A stretch of DNA of 64,000 bases from Platerodrilus igneus (taxonomy: Eukaryota > Arthropoda > Insecta > Coleoptera > Lycidae). Shown here piece by piece: positions 11,490 through 21,912 of the stretch. Under the pieces are notes generated by a model. It saw only the letters and a list, made by a program, of their open reading frames with translations. It made no database searches and was not told the origin of the DNA. The stretch lies in assembly GCA_036346225.1 (NCBI GenBank), contig JARFIW010001088.1:436001-500000 (forward strand). The letters run 5' to 3'. Position 1 is the stretch's first letter; every line of letters starts with the position of its first letter. The position numbers were made by a program, and so were the translations under genes.

Positions 11490-12495
11490 GTGATAAAACC
11501 CGGGTTTTCCAGTTTTAATCGCGCTTCGATAAGCGAAGATTTGCAGTTGGAATTCCTGTTATTTAAACCATTGTTAAATTTGCTTCTACAGCTTGTGCGT
11601 CGACATATTTTCTACATTATTGGTCACCGTATTTCAAAAGCAATGCACGTCTGTTTATTTTCTGTTCGACAACTAGGAGGTGCCTTGCGTGGATTGTTTT
11701 TTTTAGCTGAAGCCCAAATGGGTTCTTCTTTTCTGTAGACCAACTGCTTTTGTGCGTAGGTCGTTGCTGTAGTTACGATGCCAGGGTGAATGGATCCCGA
11801 ATACCGCGGCGTTTCTATGTTGACTCGCCCCCGACGGTTTTCAAGCTAAGTATACGGACACTTATAGGTATGCAACTCGTTTTCTTTTGTGTGTCAATGG
11901 GATATTCCGTATCAACATTTGGTGTACTTATGTGACAAGAAACGTCACATTGTAGAACTATTGTTCGTTGCTGCTGATCGATATTATTGCTCTACATGTG
12001 TGATGTACTTGTGTTAAAAGTATTGGACAGACACACGCTTATTTCTTTGTACTTATTAGTTTATTTTACAAACGGTACTATGTACGATTTAAAAGATATC
12101 TGACATAAGCTCCCACACGTTAATTCTTTCCTACTAGTTAGTTATGTCACAAAAAGTATTAGGTGAAATTTTAAAAATGCTTGACAAAAGCTCTCACAGG
12201 TTTATTTACTACTGATTAATTTTATTTTGTGTAAATACGAGATGCGCACTTCGTATCTAATGTACTAAATTTGTTCATATCACCTAACTGTTTGCTTTCA
12301 AATAATAACGCTTAATATATTGCTCTTGCTTGTTTGTACAGAATCCGTTATTTATTTTTATTTGTTAATAGATCATCGTGGGCGATGTGTTTCTTGTTTC
12401 TTTTTGGTATGTAGGCGAATCTTCCCACTCTTCGCGTTTAATAGTTAGCCTGGTACTTACTTTTCTTCCGGCTACGTCTAGGTACGTAACAGAAT
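11490..12495. repeat. Dispersed repeat, copy B (diverged)
   Basis: Aligns by eye with 32744-33765. Shared landmarks are GGTTTTCCAGTTTTAATCGC, CAGCTTGTGCGTCGACAT versus CAGCTTGTGTGTTGATGC, and CTTCCGGCTACGTC near the 3' end. It is nested in the hAT-type element and has no ORF of note. Confidence 0.6.
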
Positions 12496-12641
12496 CAAAA
12501 ATCAAATGATATACTACGATATGTTCCACAAGTATCTTGATTGTAATTCAAAATCGTTATACTCTTAAATTAAATAAAAGAGTGATAGTTAATTGTTGAA
12601 CATAACAGAAAAAAATATCTTCTCATTCGCTGAATAAAAGT

Positions 12642-12767
12642 CGGGCCGGCCCGGCCCGGCCGGCCGGGCCGTCAATTATCATTTCGGGCCGGGCCGGTTA
12701 CCTTTCTGCGTCGGACCGGGTCGGGCTTATTAAAAGCCCGGCCCGGCCCGGCCCGAGTCCATCCCTA
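12642..12767 (-). repeat. Right GC-rich terminal region of the hAT-type element
   Basis: Inverted counterpart of the left end: runs of GGCCCGGCC, ending GAGTCCATCCCTA before the target duplication. Confidence 0.8.
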
Positions 12768-12775
12768 TTTATAAT

Positions 12776-13977
12776 ACAGTCATAAAAGTAATGCGCTAAC
12801 ACTGACAGAACATTATTGACCTTGACTTTAGGATGTTTAAACGCACAAAGTATAAGAACGAAATTTTTCAAAAAGGAAGAACGGAACATAACGATTGAGT
12901 ATGACAAAAATAAGGTAAGAGGAAATGATAGTTTAGTGACAGCGGACGTGCAGGCCGTCGCCCCTTCGGGTTGAACAGATCGGTGAAGAATTGTTTTGAA
13001 CTTGACAGATAAATATGTCGAAAAACTAAAGCAAGTGTGTAAACGTGAAATTTAATTCGCGACGGTTGTACATCACATAAAAGAATTATATAATGCAAGG
13101 GTGATAAGCAAGTTTCGCTCTGCAAAGGAACGTTGGAGTTTTAAATTAGTGGAAAAAACGACCTAACTTGTTGAGGGGTGAAAGGTGAATAATTGGCATG
13201 CCATTAGTGTAATAGGACATGTCGGTCCAATTCCATGATTTAATGGTTTGTTTTAAACTCGTTTGAGTGTTTACAAATAAATTTTCCTAGGCCAACTATT
13301 TGTTGAAATATGTCTGCACTTATCTAAATTACTACGAAGAGCGTAAGGTCCCGATGTTTATTACTGGCTGTATTTTGTATATTAAACGCTTTCCTGTATA
13401 TTTATATGTATTCATTTAATATTGTAATGAAATAACTATTCTATTAATGTAAACTACCAAAGCTAAAATGTTTCACGATGCGGCGTCGATGTGACGCATT
13501 TTTATCTTTATCATTGCAATTATACAGGTTAGAAAATATTAAATTTGATAATTATTGGTATATTACCATGTATATAGCCAACGTTAGAATTTATTTGTTG
13601 AAAACAAATTTTCTTTGCATATCCAAATGTTCTAAATTAACATCCGCTAGTTCTTTTCTTTAGAATTGTAAAAGCATTAAAAAGTTACCTCCAAAATTAT
13701 TTATTAAAATAGAAAACGGCGTTTAGCTATAATACACATAATAATAACTAGTTATTTCTGGTATAATCAAGCTGCACGTACCGCGTTAAATGCTCGTAAT
13801 CCAGATAGATGGCTTTCCCGTAAACAAATCAGTCTTATTACAGCCATTATGTGAACAACGTGTCTTTCCAAATTAATATTTTGAAATGAAACCTTCGCAT
13901 CGCTCTTTAAAATAATCCTCAGAGTCCTGGTCAACGATGTTGTAAACTGGACAATAATGGTTTGTAAAATCTATCAG

Positions 13978-13982
<5 letters not shown>
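12776..13982. other. AT-rich spacer
   Basis: Nothing recognised; the short ORFs here lack domain features. Confidence 0.5.

Positions 13983-14026
<44 letters not shown>
13983..14026. repeat. (TA)n microsatellite
   Basis: About 22 TA units. Confidence 0.95.
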
Positions 14027-14028
<2 letters not shown>

Positions 14029-14571
14029 AACTAATCTTAAATATTATAGCACAACTTTCACGATATCAATGCTATGATTTAACTTACGATAATTTTCGTT
14101 GTAATTAATTCTATGGACGACCTTTGATACTATGCAATTTAAAAATTGTTTCTATGTGATAACTGTAGTATAAAGTGCATCTGCGAAATAATGGATTTAG
14201 CAGTCTTTTGATTAAAAACTTTCTACCTTACTTGTTGTCAGATCAACAGCTGTTCATGTAGAAGCCATGTTGTTGATATGCTTTGTTGACAAGAAGACGC
14301 TGTTAATCGAAATGAATCGTTATAGTTTGGTAACATGTTTTTTGTTATTTAGAATTAATGTCGTATTCCTCGGTAAGTCAAAATTTTTATTTATATAGAG
14401 TTCCTTATTCGTACTCAGATCTGAATGATATGAAAAATTCAAGTACAATAATAATCACTGTTATATAACATTACAACTTGATATAAATTACTTTCTTTGG
14501 ACTTTTTATTAAATTACTAACATAACAAATTGTTTAGGAAGCAATCCTATGATTAAGTTTAATATACAAAA

Positions 14572-14572
<1 letters not shown>
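14027..14572. other. AT-rich spacer
   Basis: Nothing recognised between the two (TA)n tracts. Confidence 0.5.

Positions 14573-14605
<33 letters not shown>
14573..14605. repeat. (TA)n microsatellite at an LTR-leader boundary
   Basis: About 16 TA units directly abutting the primer-site-like array. Confidence 0.95.
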
Positions 14606-14611
<6 letters not shown>

Positions 14612-14790
14612 GAGGTTAAGCTCTAACTACTGAAGCCCCTCCGTTGGGAAGTCATAAATGCCGTGTGCTTATACCTGAATAATCGTGCCCCAGCGTAGGG
14701 CTGACATAATACTGTGAGCTTGAGCTGATAGAACGTGTCCCACAAATTGTGCTGTCTATAATTACTGTGTGGTTAAACCTGGAACGTGCC
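14606..14790 (-). repeat. Tandem primer-site-like array, minus strand
   Basis: On the minus strand at least three units of about 50 bp contain CCCAACGGAGGGGCTT, CCTACGCTGGGGCACGATT and ACAATTTGTGGGACACG, each preceded by a CACAGTATTATG-like stretch. The units match the array at 54340-54590 and the tRNA-Lys complement word AACGTGGGGC. This is probably the 5' leader of an LTR element lying to the right on the minus strand. Confidence 0.6.
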
Positions 14791-16900
14791 TGGAATCCTG
14801 CCCTCGGCTGCACCCAATAATTCCTTGGCTGCTCCTAATAATTCTTCTAACCTAATTTCCTAAATAATATTGTTAACACCTACCTGTTACATCCACAAAC
14901 CTCCTCTCAATATTTTCCGGCTGAAACCTAAATAGACATTTACACCAAAAAAACATTCAAAATAACTCAATTGACCAAATATATCACACTCTATTTAAAT
15001 TAGATCCATAATACATTTTAAAACACCATTTCTTTAGGTACATCCATAAAGGTCAGTAATTTTATAACAATAATCATGCAAATTGATAACCTTTTAAACA
15101 CATATATTTTGATTTAAAGTAAGAGGGCGTTCCTCGTTACCCTTTTAGTCTTAGCATGAGCTCATAATAAAACTCTACAACTGTTCATATAAATTTCCTG
15201 CACCACCAAATATCAATAAGCCCTCTATACCTCTTTACAACATTTGGTTATCTGTGAATTTATTATTTTCAAAATCAATTTGCTTTTAAGGTTCCATAAA
15301 TGTTTGTTCATAAAATATCAAATAATAATAAAACACATCAAACTCAAATCCAAATAATCACAAACACCATAAAAATATTCACTACTCAATGTTCTATTCT
15401 ATCGCCTACCTGGTTTTTATCTTCTACGTGTGCTTCACCATCTAGCTCCTTGAAGATACAGCCGTCTTGTAGCTACCCAGTTTATCAGCTAACTTCCTGG
15501 TCCAATTTCCATATCCGCCATGCATACCCCTGCTTACAATTTCCACTCCAACAATTCCAATCTCCAAACTTAACTTTTATTATTCAAAAATTGCTTTTTT
15601 GTATAATCCAAACACTTTCAAACTTCAATTTTCGTGCATTCTAATACCAAACTTAACAAGCCTTGTACTTACGTACTACTTTAACGTTTTACCACAAAGA
15701 TGCTTCATTAGCTTCTACATAAAATTTTATTAACTTGCACTAGTTTATTTGAAAGTAACTATTATCACCAATGCTGGATGAAACAAAACGAAAAAGAAAG
15801 AGAGTCTGGCCCCTCTCTGCCAGTGATTATATAAGTAAAATTCGCCCCTCCCCCTCCCTGTTTTAAATTGGCACGTACACTTGTATACCCGTTTCTATGA
15901 TTCTGGAAAATCTTTTCTAACCGCTTGTTGTTTTAGCAAAAAACCTCCAACGAATCTTGAATTCTCGTAAATTTTCATAACGAACATAATAATACTCGGT
16001 AAATCGCTTTAAACTGTCACTCCGTTGTTCGAATTTAGCCTCTACATCTTTATTTGTCAACGCCTCCAACTTGAACAAACAACTCTCATCTCCCTTGTAC
16101 CTATAGCTTTATCTCACACATACGCTTCCACCAGCTGGATCTCTGCCCTCCTTGTACAATTCACGCCAATCACATTGCTTGGCTCAATTTTCCTACTTTT
16201 TTAACAGACTCGTGTTTTCTTTTAAATATCCTTGAAATTATCGATTTTATGTAGGTCTCCCAACTATACTGTCTACTGAATTATGTATACACATCCCTCT
16301 TGCACTCAATATACTTTTATTCTGTCTTGATATTTTTGTTGGTTCTTTACTATACCACTTCCAAGATTGAAATTAATATTTTAACCACAAAACCGCGTCT
16401 ACATTAATCCCAACGGTTGTTCTTTTTCAATAACCCATTAAAATTTGTTTGTTGCCAAGCTTACCGAGAACTATTATCTCCCCTCGTTGTTTTGTTTAAA
16501 CGTGTCGGATTTTACGTTTAAGAACAGAAATGTTGTTTTAACACCTGCTCCACGCTTCTAGTCTTTCACATAATTACTTTACTACAAATTTAAATTACGT
16601 TAGAATGATTTTACCCCCATTATTTATTTATTCTGCTCTATGTTTATACAAGTATTATGTTACACTATCCTTGGTTAAATTAAATTGATCCTACATTCCT
16701 ATACATTTCTTAGGTAAAACAGAATAATTTCTTAAAAATATTCCAACTCCCTAATTAAATAAATTTGTCTTCCTTTATTCAAAAGCTCTCAACCCATGAG
16801 TTCACTTGTGTCCTTATATATCCCAATGACCCCTTAATTACACGATAATATATATAGAATAAACTTAATAAACTTAATAGAAAATGAAAAATAGGTAGTG
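14791..16900 (-). mobile_element. LTR/leader-like segment, minus strand
   Basis: Read on the minus strand, this stretch shares scattered landmarks in the same order with 53240-54330: a CTCTCTT...TTCTGTTT-like word, a splice-donor-like CCAGGTAGG (near 15417), GTTAACACCTAC (near 14871-14882), then the primer-site-like array. It is pyrimidine-rich on the plus strand. The plus ORF at 15300-15644 is low-complexity and unlikely to be a gene. I infer a decayed 5' end of a gypsy-like element; its outer limit is uncertain. Confidence 0.4.
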
Positions 16901-17297
16901 CGTATGGATCAGTTTCAGTTCCTTTACAATATTATGAATTGATATATACACATAGTTTTTGCTCAGATGCAATCAACGATCTGTTTGATATTTAATATAT
17001 AATTACTTTTTCTTTCAGATATATTATTGCATAAACATAACGATCTTAGCCTATATGCTTTACGTCAGTATAATCATTACTAGAGTTCCTACACTCTCTT
17101 TAGTGACGCTGTCTCGCTTATGTCAAATTTTTGAGTTTAGTGGCGCCTGGCATTTTCGTATTTATAGAAACCCCCCTGTTCATCTCATCCCGCTGAAGTT
17201 GTTCAGACTTGGTTCGGAAGTCTCCAAAAGGACTTACGATTAGTACGGATAAAACCACACCTATAGTTATACTTCTGAGAGAAATTTAGGTGGTCCT

Positions 17298-17640
17298 GTG
17301 AAACTTGATAGCGACACGGAAGTACCTATAAGTTTTGAGATCAAAGTGGGAGACGTTCAGATCGGTTTGAGTAGTTTGAATGATCTACGGATTCCAAGAA
17401 TTGTTATGTGCAGAGATGTTTGTTTAAACGAGCTTCATGTTTTTTGCGATTCTTCTAATAATGCATATAGTTTTGCAATTTATATGTGCACTGTCGATTC
17501 AAATAGTAAAGTCATGTTCAATTATTATGTGCAGAAACTAAGGTGGTACCTTTGAAAGCTATAACCATTCCAAGACCAGAACTTTGTGGAGATCTCATTT
17601 AGCTAAGTTGAAAAATGTTAGAAGGTCTTTGTCTGGAAGT
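17298..17640 (+). pseudogene. Inverted partial copy of a BEL/Pao pol fragment
   Basis: This plus-strand reading frame (85 codons from 17298, then broken) repeats the minus-strand BEL/Pao fragment that follows. It includes ELHVFCDSSNNAYSFAIY, comparable to the ELH-FCDAS--AY-A-VY motif of the Pao-type pol region, and IPRIVMCRD. A frameshift and an in-frame stop follow the VQKLRWYL end. It is the left arm of the hairpin at 17299-18040 and is not expected to encode a working protein. Confidence 0.65.
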
Positions 17641-18040
17641 TATGATTATTTTTTGTAGCACAATTTGAGAATCGCACCACAAAAAATAATCATAACCCTT
17701 AGACAAAGAACTTCTAACATTTTTCATCAACTTAGCTAAAAGAAGAGCTCCACAAAGTTCTAATCTTGGAATGGTTATAGCTTTCAAAGGTACGACCTTT
17801 GTTTTTGCACATAATAATTGAACATGACTTTCACTATTTTAATCAACAGTGCGCATATAAATTTCAGCGCTATATGCATCCTTAGAGGACTGGCAAAAAC
17901 CATGAAGTTCGTTTAAACAAACATCTCTGCACATAACAAATCTTGGAATCTGTAGGTTATTCAAACTACTCAAACACGATCTGAACTTTTCCCACGTTGA
18001 TCTCAAACTTATAGGTACTTTTGTGTCCTAATCAAGCTTC
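17299..18040. repeat. Long hairpin: head-to-head duplication of BEL/Pao pol
   Basis: The arms 17299-17656 and 17679-18040 are inverted copies of each other by eye, with small indels, separated by a 22-bp loop (17657-17678). The loop itself codes for the next few pol residues (WCDSQIV) on the minus strand, so the minus arm plus loop is the original sequence and the plus arm was appended. A transcript through the region would fold into a hairpin of about 360 bp. Confidence 0.85.
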
Positions 18041-18140
18041 AAAGTCCATAAAAACTGAATCATTAATTTTGCCATAATAGTATAAAAGCAAATTAATCCA
18101 AGCGGATCATAAATCTTTTTCAATTGTCGAAAGAATAACT
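17599..18140 (-). pseudogene. BEL/Pao retrotransposon pol fragment
   Basis: Read on the minus strand from about 18140, the fragment gives IYDPLGLICFYT, then a KL-IQFLW--KLD stretch, IPRFVMCRDVCLNELHGF, a [20 protein letters not shown] block and [10 protein letters not shown]. It ends with [10 protein letters not shown]. This order (DPLGL, IPR, ELHGFCDAS, K-VAPLK, TIPRLEL, then W-DS--VL) is the Pao-type region between reverse transcriptase and RNase H, overlapping the Pfam Peptidase_A17 model. Stops occur within it and the RNase H domain is cut after its first motif, where the inverted arm begins. It is a decayed fragment, not a functional pol. Confidence 0.82.
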
Positions 18141-18153
18141 TTCTTAGCAATAC

Positions 18154-18249
18154 ACAATTTCACTCTATAATGCAATTTTACTCTATAAGGAAACTTCACC
18201 CTAGGAGGAAATTTTACCCTATAACGCAACTTCACCCTTTAAGACAATT
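18154..18249 (-). repeat. 18-bp minisatellite, left arm
   Basis: About five diverged units of CTATAAGGCAATTTCACC. Confidence 0.75.
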
Positions 18250-19133
18250 TCATCCTATTCTGATGCAGATGAATTCAAGGAACTTTGCCATTAAAGCACC
18301 CACAACCAGACCTAGATATGATTATGCAAATAAAGGAATAGTTCAATATTATTGCAATACCACAAAAGATATATGCAACAACTAACTTGAAATAAATTGT
18401 CTTTGAAACTTAAATGGATGTTATGACTAAGTTTTATCATTACAGTTGGTACTATATCTGGTTGAACCGAGAAACAGTGCAATTAGTTAACTATTACAAA
18501 TGATATTTTCCACTTGGCCAATGTTAGCATAAGTTCTTGGACTTTACTATGCGATCTAGACCAAATATAGTTGATTATAAATATGATATTCTCATACAAA
18601 TAAATAGTGTAACTAAAGCAGGAGCATGGTACCGTACAAAATTTTAATATCTTTAACCGTTTTAAGATATAAGTAAAAAAGTCAAAAGGGCACTAGGTAG
18701 TAATTCGGAAATAATTATATTGGTTGGACCACGCTCCAATTGATAAAATATGTTTGCAAGATTTTGATATCTATAACAGTTTTCGAGATAGAGGCCTTGG
18801 TAAAAAATTTCCAACTTTATGTTAAAACGCGGTTTGCGATTTATTCAGATTTTGAGTCGATGCTTAAGCCCATCAGCTCACCGCCATATCGCCTACATTC
18901 TCTTGTTTAGGAACAGTTTTGCTATCCGACCTAGGTCGGACTGGGCAGGGGTGCGCATGCTCAGGAGCACGCATAGGCAAGGGTGCCCATGCTCTGGGGT
19001 GCAAGAGGAGAGAGAAGGACAAAGTAGGGTAGAGTGAGTAGGGTTTAGATTAGTTTACCTTGTTTGGAGTTAGGTTAGCTAGTGTTGTCTGAAGTTAGGT
19101 TAGGTTAGTTGCACCTGTGCGGATTTAGGTTAG

Positions 19134-19203
19134 ATAACAGGGAAAATTGATAGGTTAGGTCAGCACCGTGGCGCGGACCTAACCTATCAAATTTCCCTGC
19201 TAT
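19134..19203. repeat. Small hairpin in the foldback core
   Basis: Arms 19134-19161 and 19176-19203 pair over 28 bp with two mismatches around a 14-bp loop. TTGCACC/GGTGCAA extend the pairing outward. A short TTAGGTTAGGTTAG run (about 19095-19108) lies just upstream. Confidence 0.75.
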
Positions 19204-19582
19204 TTGTAAGGTGCAATGCTCCTGCTTTAGTTACAGTATTTATTTGTATGAGATTATCATATTTTTAATCAACTATCTTTGGTCTATATACCATAGTAAA
19301 TTCCAAGAACTTATGCTAACATTGGCCAAGTAGAAAATATCATTTGTAATAATTAACTAAGTGCACTGTTTCTCTGTTCAACCAGATATAGTACTACTGT
19401 AATGATAAAACTTAATCATAACATTCATTTACGTTTCAAAGACAATTTATTTAAAGTTAGTTTTTGCATATAACTTTTGTGATATTGCAATAATATAAAA
19501 CTATTCCTTTAGTTGCTCAATCAGATCTAGGTCTGGTTGTGGGTGCTTTAATGGCAAAGCTCCTTCAATTTAAGCTGCATCA

Positions 19583-19760
19583 GAATAGGGTGAAATTGCC
19601 TTATAGGGTGAAATTGCCTCATAGGGTGAAATTGCCTCATAAGGTGAAATTGCCTTATAGGGCGAAATTGCCTTATAGAGTGAAATTGCCTTATAGTGTG
19701 AAATTGCCTTATAGAGTGAAATTGCATTATAGAGTGAAATTGCCTCATAAGATGAAAGTG
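19583..19760 (+). repeat. 18-bp minisatellite, right arm
   Basis: About ten units of GGGTGAAATTGCCTTATA, some ending CTCATA. All three frames on both strands stay open because the unit is a multiple of three; those ORFs are artefacts. Confidence 0.9.
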
Positions 19761-19849
19761 TCTCCGGCATAAGATCATTGATATCTTTTACTTGTGTCAA
19801 ACTTATGTAAGCGCCTTAAAACATAGACTTAGAGATAACGCTAATGTTA

Positions 19850-20684
19850 TTTCAATATGGAAGCAGGATGATGCAAATCTTCCGCATATCTTTTTGATCA
19901 TATTGGTAGTGACATGCCATATCCAAGATTTAAAGAAATGTGTATGCAGTGTTGGGGTGGGGGTGACTCGAAACAGCTTTATTACTATTGTAAAAGGTTT
20001 TGATTTGGATAAGTAGCGATACAGGAAAAATTTCGTTGAGTTTATAAATATAGAAGAAGACGTTAATGGTTATCACCGATCCCAAGTTTTATGATCATGG
20101 GCGTTAATGATTTTATTGCAAATAAACGTAAACTTTATCTTATGCAGGATGCCGTACGAAAGAAATTTGTGGAACACAAAAAAGAATATACTTCTCAGTA
20201 AGAATTCAAAGAAGCTCATTAACAAATATTGGAGTCTTAAGAATAAAAACTGTGTATATGAATTTAGAAATGTGGTTTACAAAATTTAAACTGTAATTAG
20301 TAAAAAGCGTCTGAGTTTTCTTCCAAATTTTATCTGCATACAGGATTATTCTATTCGGTATTAGAATTAGAAAATGAAGATGAAAATATATACAAGTCGG
20401 TTTATGGAGTAAAGTATAATCCCCAATCTGATACGCATAGTTTGGGAAAACGTGTGTAGGAAATTGATCCAGAAAACAGTGACATAACCTTAAATAATAG
20501 CGTTTATCTTGGCACTAGATTGGTATCTATAATAGAAAAATTAAGAGAGGAGTGTATAATAAAATATGCGTATCACAAATCGGGTACAATTGGGGCATAT
20601 TCGAATAAGAGTAGCTCATATAAAAGAACTGTTCGCGTAGAAGTTATAATTTGTCGATTATTCAGTTTAAAGAGAGGATTTTAA
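19850..20684 (+). pseudogene. Decayed coding relic, unidentified
   Basis: Several adjoining frames look protein-like but are broken. Near 20110-20200 one reads NDFIANKRKLYLMQD. From 20304 to 20684 a single frame has only one internal stop (20457-20459) and reads with protein-like composition, for example LFYSVLELENEDENIY and VYLGTRLVSIIEKLREE. I do not recognise a domain. The pattern of intact stretches joined by frameshifts suggests an old gene copy, perhaps a transposon or captured viral gene. Confidence 0.4.
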
Positions 20685-20689
20685 CAAAT

Positions 20690-21327
20690 ACGTATAAAGA
20701 CTTTGGGAAGGTTATTCGAAGATTTCGCAATGCTCTACGATTTTAAAAAGCAGAATACGGGCAACGGTTTTCGATAGAAGGAGAAAATTTCTTATGTGTC
20801 AGTCATACGAAGAAACAATACAGCACTGTACTGGTGTGAGTAATGCCTAAGGATTTGGATGATTTTATGGAAATAATCGATGATATAGGGTTTATAAGCT
20901 GTTGGTAGATATTCAGATGGAATATACACTAAATTGTAAGTTTTAAAGTAAAAATTTAACTACCTCAACTACTATCATAGGAAATGAATGATGTGAATTT
21001 AGAAATTATTTTTTAACATATTAGTTTATTGATGTTATAAAATATAAAGTATACATTGGTATTGTTCAATTCAAACATCCACATAACTGAAATGAGCATC
21101 AAAGTTATTATGAAAACAATTATAACAAAAATGTGTATTTATTGAAAGGATGCTACACACGTTTTACAAAATTAATTAAACAAAATCGTTTTATTTAAAA
21201 CTATAGCATAATTTTAGTTACACCTATTTTATATCTATAGTTGAAATATAACAATTTAGAAAGCTATAAGAAAATAAACAATAATATGCAGGATAATAGT
21301 GACAGAAATTTCTCTAAAATCTATGGT
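20690..21327. other. AT-rich spacer
   Basis: Nothing recognised. Confidence 0.5.
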
Positions 21328-21912
21328 TTAAACTTTAAACATCGCTCGTAAATGCGTGGAATGAAAACCTGTTGTACTCTTCTTTATACTCAACTTGTCT
21401 ACAAATACTGCTTTCAAACAATCTTGGATAAGTTTTTTTAAATTCCTATAACAAGACCCCATCTTCACTAAACAATTCTTATTTAAATAAAAACGCAAGT
21501 TGTCAAATTTGCATATCTGATTTCGCACGCCAACTTCCATAGTGCGTATAATATATGGAAGATTTGACATAAACTTCCTTAATAACTTGAGGGATACATC
21601 AAGTACGGTCTGCAAAATGATGTCAACAAATCTGAAAGTTATTTTATAATCGTCGAACGGGTTCAGGCCTACAATTATGATTTTGGAAGAAAATTTTATT
21701 ATAGCCAATGGTTTTATAAATAGCAACTTGGTTCGCTTTAACTGAATTGCTGCGTTTATACATTCTTCATGCGCTGCCGTCGACTGCTTTTCTAAATCCT
21801 TAATTTGCTCCCACTCATCGTCTGTAATTTTTAGTTCCTCCTGGAAATAAACCACCTCGATGTGCTTCTCGTCATGTTTGTTTACAGCGTCACCTCCAGT
21901 AAAAACGCTTTC
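21328..21912 (-). CDS. Hypothetical ORF, possible hAT transposase fragment
   Basis: An open frame of about 190 codons ends at 21328. Its longest version has no upstream ATG (a GTG at 21855 opens 175 codons). The segment ELKITDDEWEQIKDLEK resembles the stretch before the insertion domain in some hAT transposases, but no catalytic motif or BED finger is visible and the rest was not recognised. There are no inverted repeats next to it that I can see. It could be a transposase remnant, an exon or chance. Confidence 0.3.
   Translation of the reverse strand, partial: ESVFTGGDAVNKHDEKHIEVVYFQEELKITDDEWEQIKDLEKQSTAAHEECINAAIQLKRTKLLFIKPLAIIKFSSKIIIVGLNPFDDYKITFRFVDIILQTVLDVSLKLLRKFMSNLPYIIRTMEVGVRNQICKFDNLRFYLNKNCLVKMGSCYRNLKKLIQDCLKAVFVDKLSIKKSTTGFHSTHLRAMFKV

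Larger units (their letters stand above)
8891..12767. mobile_element. hAT-type element with GC-rich inverted ends, no transposase
   Basis: The left end TAGGGATGGACTCGGGC is the reverse complement of the right end GCCCGAGTCCATCCCTA. Flanking 8-mers are TTTACAAT (8883-8890) and TTTATAAT (12768-12775), a 7/8 match consistent with an 8-bp hAT target duplication. Both ends run into arrays of CCGGG/GGCCC. The 3.9-kb interior has no transposase ORF and contains a nested copy of the dispersed repeat (11490-12495). It is therefore a non-autonomous or gutted copy, and the duplication mismatch suggests some age. Confidence 0.78.
18150..19760. mobile_element. Foldback element with minisatellite termini
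   Basis: The arms (about 18150-18636 and 19212-19760) are inverted copies with visible divergence. Both contain GATCTAGACCAAAT-like, TTGGCCAATGTTAGCATAAG and CTAGGTCTGGTTGTGGGTGC-type landmarks in opposite order. The outermost part of each arm is an 18-bp tandem repeat. The central 575 bp is unique and carries a smaller hairpin. No transposase is present. Long arms ending in short tandem repeats recall Drosophila FB and Galileo elements. Target duplications were not identified because the left edge merges with the BEL/Pao relic. Confidence 0.72.

Noticed and set aside
15300..15644. 114-codon plus ORF
   Set aside because: Rich in Ser, Thr, Ile and Gln from CT-rich DNA; it lies antisense to an LTR-like leader.
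19095..19110. Telomeric TTAGG array
   Set aside because: Fewer than three uninterrupted units; too short to call.
19539..19800. Overlapping ORFs of about 76 codons on both strands in the minisatellite
   Set aside because: The unit is 18 bp with no stop in several frames, so all frames stay open; the products are simple repeats.
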